Source: a candidate division TM6 bacterium UASB124 (GTDB lineage: Bacteria; Babelota; Babeliae; Babelales; RVW-14). Taken from it: DNA of 5,485 nucleotides. Numbering within the stretch: position 1 is the first letter of the stretch; each line of letters starts with the position of its first letter. The notes below the pieces were generated by a model. That model searched no databases. It saw only the letters and a list, made by a program, of their open reading frames with translations, and was not told the origin of the DNA. The translations under genes and the position numbers were made by a program. Shown here piece after piece: positions 1 to 5,485 of the stretch. The stretch covers positions 1 through 5,485 of the forward strand of contig CAMBZK010000077.1 in assembly GCA_945872225.1 (NCBI GenBank). Direction: 5' to 3'.

Positions 1-1956
1 CAAAATATTCAGTGATGGACCTGAGGTATCTTTGAATGGATCCCCAACGGTGTCGCCAACAACTGCTGCTTTGTGAGCATCAGAGCCTTTTTTGCAACCT
101 TCAAGGTGGCCAGCTTCGATATACTTCTTAGCATTGTCCCATGCACCACCGGTGTTTGCCATCATCAATGCAAGCAATGAACCAGTCAATGTTGCACCAG
201 CAAGGAACCCACCAAGAGCCATGTTGCCGTTTACTGCGCTATTAAAGCCAAAAGCAAATTTAATAACAATTGGGCTAGCGATGGTAATGATACCAGGTAG
301 CATCATCTCTTTGAGCGCTGCACGTGTACTGATGCTAATGCAGCGATCGTAATCAGGCTCTGCTTTGCCTTCAAGAAGACCAGGGATTTCTTGGAACTGA
401 CGACGTACTTCCATCACCATTTTCCATGCAGCATGACCAACTGAACGCATCGTGAACGCAGATAACAAGAAAGGCAAACAACCACCAATAAAAAAACCAC
501 TGATAACCAATGGGTCAATCAGGTTAAGATGAGGAATGTTCGCTTCTTGGCAGTACGCAACAAACAGCGCCAATGACGCAAATACCGCTGAGCCAATTGC
601 AAAACCCTTACCAAGTGCTGCGGTAGTATTACCAAGCGCATCGAGCTTATCAGTGATTTTACGCACTTCAGGACCAAAACCTGACATTTCTGAAATACCC
701 CCTGCGTTGTCAGCAATTGGGCCATAAGCATCAACTGACATGGTGATACCAACCGTTGCAAGCATAGAAACTGCCGCAAGCGCTACACCAAACACGCCAC
801 CAAAAAATTCATAAGCAAAGAAAACACTGATTGCAATTGAGCAAATTGGCACCACTACTGACTCATAACCAATTGAAAGGCCATAGATCAGGTTAGTTCC
901 TGCACCAGTACGTGACGCTTCAGCCAAACGATGAATCGGGCTGCCGCTCGTGTAATAATCAGTAACTAAGCCAATAACCACGCCCGCGATTGCACCAAGC
1001 GCGATTGAACCAAACAAGCTCATATCCATAACCATGTAGTTCAAATAAGCATACGCACCGGCAATAAATGCTGCAATTGCAATATAGGTTGAGCGTTGCA
1101 ACAAGCTGGTTACCGCACCGCGCATAATAAATGCTGCTGCGTAGCCAACAAGTGATGCAAGCAGGCCAATAGCACAAAGCATAATTGGCAAGGTTACATA
1201 GTCAATTTGACCCGCATAAACATGAACACCAAGGGCCATTGCTCCAACAACAGAGCCAACATATGATTCAAAAATATCAGCACCCATGCCAGCAGTATCG
1301 CCAACACAATCACCAACGTTATCAGCAATAACAGCAGGATTACGAGGATCATCTTCAGGGATGTTCATCTCGATTTTACCAACAAGGTCAGCACCTACGT
1401 CTGCAGCTTTGGTATAAATACCGCCACCAACACGAGCAAAGAGGGCAATTGAGCTAGCACCAAATGCATAGCAGGTCAGAATTTTGATTAATGAGACATC
1501 ATTAGCAAATAGATAAAATAGTATGCCAAGACCCATAAGCCCCAAACTTGCGACCACAAAGCCCATTACTGAGCCACCAACTAAAGCGGTCAAGAACGCT
1601 GCGCGCTCGCCACGCTCTTTAGCATCGATAGTCGTTGCTTCGTTTGCACGCGTTGCTGCACGCATACCAATATAACCAGCAAGCATAGAAGAAAGTGCAC
1701 CAATGGCGTATGCTGTTGCGCAAATGCTGCTAAAAGTGAAGGTTAAAATCGCACAAGCGACTAAAATAACAACGGCTAAAACACTGTATTCCTGGCGCAA
1801 GAATGCCATAGCACCTTGACGAATAAGCGCAGCAATGTGCGCTGAGCGCTTGTCGCTATTTTTGCGACGAGCGATGCTGCAATAGCTCAGCAGCGTAACA
1901 ATAAGTCCCGCGAGGGAGATGCCGCCATAGACCATTAAATGGTGCATAATATTCAT
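1..1956 (-). CDS. hppA: Membrane-bound ion-pumping pyrophosphatase, K+-dependent, probably Na+-translocating (C-terminus cut by window edge)
   Basis: This integral membrane enzyme hydrolyses cytoplasmic pyrophosphate and uses the energy to pump Na+ and/or H+ across the membrane; the family has about 16 helices. The frame is open from ATG at 1956 to base 1, giving 652 residues, so probably only a few tens are missing. Seen in the protein: substrate loop DVGADLVGK at 186-194, acidic loop D212-D220, DAYGPIADNAGG at 409-420, NTGGAWDNAKK at 601-611, and GDTVGDPFKDTSG at 634-646. Subtype (inference from known family signatures): GNTTAALGKG has Ala446 and Gly449, where K+-independent enzymes have Lys and Thr. 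Glu230 lies three residues after Asp227, as in Na+ pumps, whereas plant H+ pumps carry the Glu seven after. Dual Na+/H+ pumping cannot be excluded. The start is supported by AGAGGA six bases upstream; a second in-frame ATG lies three codons in. Cys217 replaces the usual Asn of DNVGDNVGD. Confidence 0.96.
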   Translation of the reverse strand, partial: MNIMHHLMVYGGISLAGLIVTLLSYCSIARRKNSDKRSAHIAALIRQGAMAFLRQEYSVLAVVILVACAILTFTFSSICATAYAIGALSSMLAGYIGMRAATRANEATTIDAKERGERAAFLTALVGGSVMGFVVASLGLMGLGILFYLFANDVSLIKILTCYAFGASSIALFARVGGGIYTKAADVGADLVGKIEMNIPEDDPRNPAVIADNVGDCVGDTAGMGADIFESYVGSVVGAMALGVHVYAGQIDYVTLPIMLCAIGLLASLVGYAAAFIMRGAVTSLLQRSTYIAIAAFIAGAYAYLNYMVMDMSLFGSIALGAIAGVVIGLVTDYYTSGSPIHRLAEASRTGAGTNLIYGLSIGYESVVVPICSIAISVFFAYEFFGGVFGVALAAVSMLATVGITMSVDAYGPIADNAGGISEMSGFGPEVRKITDKLDALGNTTAALGKGFAIGSAVFASLALFVAYCQEANIPHLNLIDPLVISGFFIGGCLPFLLSAFTMRSVGHAAWKMVMEVRRQFQEIPGLLEGKAEPDYDRCISISTRAALKEMMLPGIITIASPIVIKFAFGFNSAVNGNMALGGFLAGATLTGSLLALMMANTGGAWDNAKKYIEAGHLEGCKKGSDAHKAAVVGDTVGDPFKDTSGPSLNIL

Positions 1957-1962
1957 ACAAAA

Positions 1963-1968
1963 TCCTCT
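1963..1968 (-). promoter_or_regulatory. Ribosome binding site of hppA
   Basis: The minus strand reads AGAGGA here, six bases before the ATG at 1956. This spacing favours that ATG over the in-frame ATG at 1947. Confidence 0.7.
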
Positions 1969-2013
1969 AATTCAGTTGAGACAGAACAACATACTTCAAA
2001 TCTTGAGGCTACA

Positions 2014-2041
2014 AGTCTAAGTCCACAGATCATTTTGTCAA
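2014..2041 (-). promoter_or_regulatory. Probable sigma-70-type promoter of hppA
   Basis: Read on the minus strand, a perfect -35 box TTGACA (2041-2036) is followed after 16 bases by TAGACT (2019-2014), which matches four of six consensus -10 positions. Transcription would begin near 2007, leaving a leader of about 50 bases before the hppA ATG. This is the best promoter match in the window. The call rests on consensus only and assumes a conventional housekeeping sigma factor. Confidence 0.6.
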
Positions 2042-2085
2042 AAAAATGGCACCACAAAGACCTTTTTGTTTATCTTTTTTTCAAA

Positions 2086-2115
2086 GAGACAGGTTTTTTT
2101 GAAAAAATCTGTCTC
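2086..2115. repeat. 30-bp near-perfect palindrome between hppA and bioY (candidate operator)
   Basis: Arms GAGACAG (2086-2092) and CTGTCTC (2109-2115) are exact inverted copies. Between them, a run of T (2094-2100) faces a run of A (2102-2107), so the symmetry continues nearly to the centre with one G/T mismatch at 2093/2108. It lies upstream of both divergent promoters, about 80-110 bases before the predicted hppA start point and about 55-85 before that of bioY. Neither side is followed directly by a proper T-run, so a simple intrinsic terminator is unlikely. A dimeric regulator site or DNA cruciform is possible. It does not resemble the BirA or BioR biotin-repressor motifs I know. Confidence 0.55.
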
Positions 2116-2134
2116 GCCAAACAAGGGGGCGCAT

Positions 2135-2163
2135 TTGCATTAGACCATAACAGCCCGTACACT
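2135..2163 (+). promoter_or_regulatory. Weak candidate promoter of bioY
   Basis: TTGCAT (2135-2140) and TACACT (2158-2163) are separated by 17 bases; the -35 box matches three of six and the -10 box four of six consensus positions. The start point would be near 2170, about 30 bases before the bioY ATG. TAAAAT at 2177-2182 is a better -10 box by itself but has no -35 partner at the right distance. Confidence 0.3.
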
Positions 2164-2187
2164 ATGGGCACTATTTTAAAATATTAT

Positions 2188-2192
2188 GAGGT
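2188..2192 (+). promoter_or_regulatory. Ribosome binding site that fixes the bioY start
   Basis: GAGGT stands seven bases before a tandem ATGATG at 2200-2205. It decides in favour of the short, family-sized BioY protein and against the in-frame ATG at 1939, which lies inside hppA on the other strand. Confidence 0.7.
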
Positions 2193-2199
2193 AACTTCA

Positions 2200-2757
2200 A
2201 TGATGCTTTTCAAAAGAAATTTTCTAGAATCACGAATACCACAAACACTCACCCTGGTCATCGGCCTTTCGTGGTTGTATGCCATCTGCTCACAAGTTAC
2301 CCTATGGCTCCCGTGCCTACCGGTACCCATAAGCTTGCAACCATTGCCTCTCTTTGCTGCAACACTTATGGTTGGCTGGCCAGCCGTTAATGCTTACCTT
2401 CTCTACTTGATACAAGGCGCCTTTGGGTTACCCTTTTTTGCTGGTATGCAAGGCGGACTCATGCGCTTGCTCGGGCCAACAGGTGGTTATTTGCTTGGCT
2501 GGTTGATTACCATGGTGCTGCTTGCGCTCGTGCGTAAGCACATAACAAAACGGTGGTATACATTACTTGTATGCAGTTGGCTCGCTAGTGTAATTTATTT
2601 TGCTTGTGGCTTATGGCGCCTTAGCTCGTTTGTCCCAGCAGCTGATCTTTTTGCTGTTGGGCTTGTGCCTTTTTTAGTCGGGGACTTTGTTTTAAAACCA
2701 CTTGCATTACTCTGTCTCTCGAGCGGCTTTACTCTTTATTGCAAGCAAAAAAAATAA
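2200..2757 (+). CDS. bioY: BioY family biotin transporter, substrate-binding S component
   Basis: BioY is the membrane S component that binds biotin for uptake by an energy-coupling factor (ECF) transporter. From ATG at 2200 the protein has 185 residues, the normal length, and is almost wholly hydrophobic with roughly six membrane segments. Family motifs seen: PVPISLQ at 41-47, GAFGLPFFAG at 73-82, GGLMRLLGPTGGYLLGW at 85-101, and near the C-terminus PFLVGDFVLK at 157-166 with the conserved Asp162 and Lys166. The tail is basic (KQKK), fitting a cytoplasmic end. The start was chosen from the GAGGT site and family length; the frame stays open upstream to 1939, but that stretch shows no BioY similarity. 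No EcfA or EcfT gene is adjacent, so a shared energising module elsewhere, or solo action, is inferred. Biotin specificity is family-based; the protein could bind a related vitamin. Confidence 0.9.
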   Translation: MMLFKRNFLESRIPQTLTLVIGLSWLYAICSQVTLWLPCLPVPISLQPLPLFAATLMVGWPAVNAYLLYLIQGAFGLPFFAGMQGGLMRLLGPTGGYLLGWLITMVLLALVRKHITKRWYTLLVCSWLASVIYFACGLWRLSSFVPAADLFAVGLVPFLVGDFVLKPLALLCLSSGFTLYCKQKK

Positions 2758-2786
2758 GCCCCATTTCTTAAAAAATTATCAAAGGG

Positions 2787-2814
2787 TTGCTTTCGTTGGT
2801 TGCTTTGCTATGTT
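2787..2814 (+). promoter_or_regulatory. Weak candidate promoter for the wecB-wecC operon
   Basis: In the 93-bp gap after bioY, TTGCTT (2787-2792) and TATGTT (2809-2814) are 16 bases apart, matching three and four of six consensus positions. Transcription would start near 2821, about 30 bases before the wecB ATG. Readthrough from bioY is the alternative, since no strong terminator is visible in the gap. Confidence 0.3.
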
Positions 2815-2850
2815 TTGATGAAGCACTTTTAGCAGCGAAGTGAGAAACTA

Positions 2851-4002
2851 ATGAATTCCCCTGTTGTCGTTGTCGTCGGAACACGTCCAGACGCAATTAA
2901 ATTACTTCCTGTATACAATGCGCTGAAGCAGCAGCAAATTCCCACGTTGTTATGTGCTACACATCAGCACGTAACTATGCTTGATCAAGTGCTGCAATTA
3001 TTTAACACGCCACCTGATATTTCATTAAGCGTTATGGTTGCTGGCCAGTCACTAGCCCATATCACCGCTGCAGTACTCCAACGCATACAAATTTTTTATG
3101 AAGAGGTCCGCCCCGCACTCGTTGTGGTTCAAGGCGATACAACGACCTCGTTTGCTGCATCATTAGCAGCTTTTTACCAAGGTATCCCAGTTGCTCACAT
3201 TGAAGCAGGCTTGCGCACCTTTGATATGCAATCACCGTTTCCTGAAGAGCTTAATCGCAAGGCTATTGCACAACTAGCCCAACACCACTTTGCACCAACT
3301 CCTTTGAATGTTGCTTCGCTCTTGCACGAAGGGATTGTGCTCAAAAATATACACTGCGTGGGCAATACTGTTGTTGATGCGCTGCATTATGTGCAACAGT
3401 TACTTCGGCTAAACCAAGTTACTATCAATCCCAGCTTACAAAGCATCCTGAATAAAGCAGCCACTGAACATAAAAAAATTGTCCTTGTAACAACGCATCG
3501 ACGAGAGTCTTTTGGTGGTGGATTACTTGCAATTATCCAAGCTGTAAAATTACTAGCTGGGCAACACCCTGATCATCTTTTTATTTTACCAATGCACCTC
3601 AATCCAATAGTGCGTGATGCTATTGAGCAGGCACAACTACAAAAGACACCAGGTGTCATTTGTATTGAGCCATTGCCGTATCATGAACTTGTTGCGGTAC
3701 TTGAACAAGCAGCTTGGATAATGACTGATTCTGGGGGCATCCAAGAAGAAGCTGCATGCCTTGGGAAAAGAGTTGTCGTCATGCGCGAAAAAACAGAGCG
3801 TGTTGAGTTATTATGGGAAGGAATGGGAGTCCTGAGCGGTACCACTTTAGAAAGTATTATGAAAGCAGCTCATGTAATAATGCTGCAAAAAAACAATGTA
3901 AATCACTGTCACCTTTACGGTGATGGTCAAGCAGCATGGCGTATTGCATCTATTATGAAGAAAAATATAAGTGCTCTGGCACATTCAGAAAAATTTAATT
4001 AG
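2851..4002 (+). CDS. wecB: UDP-N-acetylglucosamine 2-epimerase (non-hydrolysing)
   Basis: This cytoplasmic enzyme interconverts UDP-GlcNAc and UDP-ManNAc, the first step toward ManNAc-type sugars for surface polysaccharide. The 383-residue protein is full length (the E. coli enzyme has about 376) and has the two-lobed GT-B-like fold of the family. Motifs in order: GTRPDAIK at 10-17 (usually GTRPEAIK), HQHVTMLDQ at 38-46, GDTTTS at 94-99, EAGLRT at 117-122, PEELNR at 130-135, THRRESFG at 214-221, HLNP at 248-251, SGGIQEEA at 293-300, and TERVE at 314-318 (usually TERPE). The catalytic acids Asp95, Glu117 and Glu131 and His215 are all present. The UDP-GlcNAc-binding tail YGDGQA occurs near the end. 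The ribosome binding site is modest (GTGAG six bases before ATG). The stop codon lies within the wecC ribosome binding site, implying translational coupling. The hydrolysing epimerase class is unlikely given these motifs. Confidence 0.95.
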   Translation: MNSPVVVVVGTRPDAIKLLPVYNALKQQQIPTLLCATHQHVTMLDQVLQLFNTPPDISLSVMVAGQSLAHITAAVLQRIQIFYEEVRPALVVVQGDTTTSFAASLAAFYQGIPVAHIEAGLRTFDMQSPFPEELNRKAIAQLAQHHFAPTPLNVASLLHEGIVLKNIHCVGNTVVDALHYVQQLLRLNQVTINPSLQSILNKAATEHKKIVLVTTHRRESFGGGLLAIIQAVKLLAGQHPDHLFILPMHLNPIVRDAIEQAQLQKTPGVICIEPLPYHELVAVLEQAAWIMTDSGGIQEEAACLGKRVVVMREKTERVELLWEGMGVLSGTTLESIMKAAHVIMLQKNNVNHCHLYGDGQAAWRIASIMKKNISALAHSEKFN

Positions 4003-4006
4003 GAGG
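4001..4006 (+). promoter_or_regulatory. Strong ribosome binding site of wecC overlapping the wecB stop
   Basis: A perfect AGGAGG starts on the second base of the wecB TAG stop and lies nine bases before ATG at 4016. It rules out the earlier in-frame ATG at 3971, which sits inside wecB. Ribosomes ending wecB would finish on the wecC site, a usual arrangement for coupled translation. Confidence 0.85.
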
Positions 4007-4015
4007 CCTCCCCCT

Positions 4016-5338
4016 ATGAAACGTATTTCCATATTGGGACTTGGTTACATTGGACTACCAACCGCTATTCTTGCTGCGCAGGCAGGATATGAAGTATGCG
4101 GTTATGACATCGACCAAGAGCGCGTCAAACAAATTAATTTAGGAAATCCAGTAATTTTTGAGCCAGAAATTAGTGACCGCTTGTGGAAAGTTTTACAAAC
4201 CGGATCTTTTAAGGCTCATCCTGAATTGCAATATGCTGATTGCTTCATTATCGCCGTACCAACCCCATTTAAAGAAGGTAATCGAGCTGATCTTTCATAC
4301 GTTTTTCAGGCAGGTGAAACTATTACAAAACGCTTAATGCCTGGCAATGTCGTTATTCTGGAATCAACCGTCCCCGTAGGAACAACTGAGCAATTAGCAC
4401 AATACATTGAAAAACACTCAGGGCTCAAACTTGGCAAGGATTTTTTTGTTGCTCACGCACCAGAGCGCGTCCTCCCCGGAAAAATTTTCAAAGAACTTGT
4501 CGATAATGACCGTGTCATTGGGGGTATCTGCCAACAAGCATGTAATTTAACCCAACTATTTTATAGCAAATTTGTTAAGGGCGTTGTTCACATTACCGAT
4601 GATAAATCAGCCGAAATGGTTAAGCTCATCGAAAATGCTAGCAGAGACGTACAAATTGCCTTAGCAAACCAAATTTCTGGCATGTGCCAAACCGCAAACC
4701 TTGACCCTTACCATATTATCGAATTAGCAAATAAGCACCCTCGAGTAAAATTACTCAGCCCAACCTGCGGCGTCGGTGGCCACTGCATTGCTGTTGATCC
4801 ATGGTTTTTAATTGAAACATTTCCAGAGCAAACTAAGTTGTTACAAATGGCACGCGCCATTAATGACCAAAAGCCACTAACCGTAATCAAACAAGTACTT
4901 GAAAAAGCAGCTGAACTACAAAAGAATAATACGACACGGCCAAAAGTATTTGTCATGGGGCTTGCATTTAAACCAGATGTAGACGACATTCGACAGTCAC
5001 CAGCACTACAGATAGCCTCCGCATTGCATGCAAAAACAGATGTCCTTGAAATTAAGGTATACGACCACAACGTACCGCTCAACATGCTACATAAATATAA
5101 TTTTGATATCGCTTCTGATGTCTGGCGCGGCATTGACTGGGCTGATGTTGTACTTGTCTTGGTAAAGCATAAAGAATTTTCTCTGATGCATCAGGATGTA
5201 TTTTGTGGAAAAGTTGTTATTGATAGCTGCGGGTTATTGTACGATATGCAAACACGGCAATCACGATCTGTCCTTGAAGGGGCAACAAAAACAGACACTA
5301 TATTTTGGAAAACAGGCGTTATGAAAGACCTTGTATGA
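4016..5338 (+). CDS. wecC: UDP-N-acetyl-D-mannosamine 6-dehydrogenase
   Basis: This cytoplasmic enzyme oxidises UDP-ManNAc with two NAD+ to UDP-N-acetylmannosaminuronic acid, directly using the WecB product. The 440-residue protein has the three-domain UDP-glucose/GDP-mannose dehydrogenase layout: NAD-binding GLGYIG at 8-13, AVPTPF at 80-85, ESTVPVGTTE at 116-125, APERVLPG at 148-155, KLIENASRD at 203-211 with catalytic Lys203, GVGGHCIAVDPW at 252-263 with nucleophile Cys257, and the UDP-binding C-terminal domain with GLAFKPDVDDIRQSP at 315-329. The AVPTPF and PERVLPG wording and the KLIEN-RD pattern resemble WecC more than UDP-glucose dehydrogenase; the neighbouring epimerase supports this. 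About 30 residues follow the point where E. coli WecC ends. The last bases ATGA overlap the start of the next gene. A WbpA-like UDP-GlcNAc dehydrogenase is the main alternative. Confidence 0.92.
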   Translation: MKRISILGLGYIGLPTAILAAQAGYEVCGYDIDQERVKQINLGNPVIFEPEISDRLWKVLQTGSFKAHPELQYADCFIIAVPTPFKEGNRADLSYVFQAGETITKRLMPGNVVILESTVPVGTTEQLAQYIEKHSGLKLGKDFFVAHAPERVLPGKIFKELVDNDRVIGGICQQACNLTQLFYSKFVKGVVHITDDKSAEMVKLIENASRDVQIALANQISGMCQTANLDPYHIIELANKHPRVKLLSPTCGVGGHCIAVDPWFLIETFPEQTKLLQMARAINDQKPLTVIKQVLEKAAELQKNNTTRPKVFVMGLAFKPDVDDIRQSPALQIASALHAKTDVLEIKVYDHNVPLNMLHKYNFDIASDVWRGIDWADVVLVLVKHKEFSLMHQDVFCGKVVIDSCGLLYDMQTRQSRSVLEGATKTDTIFWKTGVMKDLV

Positions 5339-5485
5339 ACCAAGTATTACTACATCGCGGCACCATTAAAGTGCACGAAGTGAGTGCTCCTCTCGTTGAC
5401 AATCATGCCGTATTGGTCCGCGTACATTATTCATACATTAGCACAGGAACCGAAGCTGCAACGGTTGCATCATCTAGTGAGTCAT
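5335..5485 (+). CDS. N-terminus of a GroES-fold dehydrogenase, probably a bi-domain oxidoreductase (cut by window edge)
   Basis: ATG at 5335 overlaps the wecC stop by four bases and opens a frame that runs to the window end, giving 50 residues. The start MNQVLLHRGTIKVHEVSAPL and the following VLVRVHYSYISTGTE match the N-terminal GroES-like strand pattern of medium-chain dehydrogenases. In particular they resemble large bi-domain oxidoreductases in which a zinc-type dehydrogenase part is joined to a Gfo/Idh/MocA sugar-oxidoreductase part; such genes are common in polysaccharide clusters. The fusion itself lies outside the window and is inferred. No separate ribosome binding site is obvious in the wecC tail (AAAGACC just upstream), so translation is probably coupled to wecC. 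An ordinary single-domain zinc alcohol dehydrogenase is the alternative. The substrate is unknown, but a nucleotide sugar or lipid-linked sugar is plausible from context. Confidence 0.75.
   Translation, partial: MNQVLLHRGTIKVHEVSAPLVDNHAVLVRVHYSYISTGTEAATVASSSES

Noticed and set aside
92..1177. Short open frames inside hppA on both strands (92-352, 536-727, 519-779, 959-1177)
   Set aside because: All lie within the continuous, motif-rich hppA reading frame, have no recognisable domains, and read as frame shadows.
1939..2199. Open in-frame N-terminal extension of bioY (87 codons)
   Set aside because: It overlaps the hppA start on the other strand, contains both promoters and the palindrome, shows no recognisable domain, and bypasses the good ribosome binding site before ATG 2200. 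BioY proteins begin near 2200.
1957..2199. Riboswitch in the hppA or bioY leader
   Set aside because: Apart from the palindrome, no conserved riboswitch core or multi-stem fold could be recognised by eye, and the predicted leaders (about 50 and 30 bases) are too short for known classes. A covariance-model scan would settle it.
2801..2830. Possible intrinsic terminator after bioY (TGCTT / AAGCA stem, then CTTTT)
   Set aside because: The stem is only five base pairs with a 15-base loop and a short T-run, too weak to call.
4708..5133. 141-codon antisense open frame inside wecC
   Set aside because: It is opposite the catalytic cysteine and UDP-binding region of wecC, and its protein resembles nothing I recognise; a shadow of the real gene.

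Overview
This is a bacterial window with moderate-to-low GC by eye. It holds five protein-coding genes, two of them cut by the window edges. Order and strand: a membrane-bound, ion-pumping pyrophosphatase (hppA) on the minus strand; then, divergently on the plus strand, bioY (biotin-uptake S component), wecB (UDP-GlcNAc 2-epimerase), wecC (UDP-ManNAc 6-dehydrogenase), and the start of a GroES-fold dehydrogenase that looks like the N-terminus of a bi-domain oxidoreductase. No rRNA, tRNA, CRISPR or insertion-sequence signal was seen.

Positions 1-1956 (minus) are hppA, lacking only its last residues at the left edge. Its signature residues fit the K+-dependent, Na+-type class: Ala446 and Gly449 at the potassium site, and Glu230 three residues after Asp227 in the gate helix. 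Positions 1957-2199 are the divergent intergenic region. It contains a good hppA promoter (TTGACA-16-TAGACT on the minus strand), a near-perfect 30-bp palindrome at 2086-2115, and a weaker bioY promoter followed by a clear ribosome binding site. Positions 2200-2757 are bioY, which has no energising ECF genes beside it. The start chosen here removes an 87-codon open extension that runs back into hppA.

After a 93-bp gap with a weak candidate promoter, 2851-5485 form a tight co-directional set. wecB ends inside the ribosome binding site of wecC, with 13 bp between the two genes. wecC overlaps the next gene by 4 bp (ATGA). Together WecB and WecC convert UDP-GlcNAc to UDP-ManNAc and then to UDP-N-acetylmannosaminuronic acid, a precursor for surface polysaccharide. 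The next gene is of a type often found in polysaccharide clusters, so this is probably the front end of a glycan operon that continues to the right.

The organism cannot be named from this window. Biotin salvage and a PPi-driven sodium pump suit an energy-limited, possibly host-associated or uncultured lineage; Dependentiae (TM6) is a guess from general resemblance, not a result. Most of the window is ordinary biology. The least explained element is the palindrome and related half-site between hppA and bioY.
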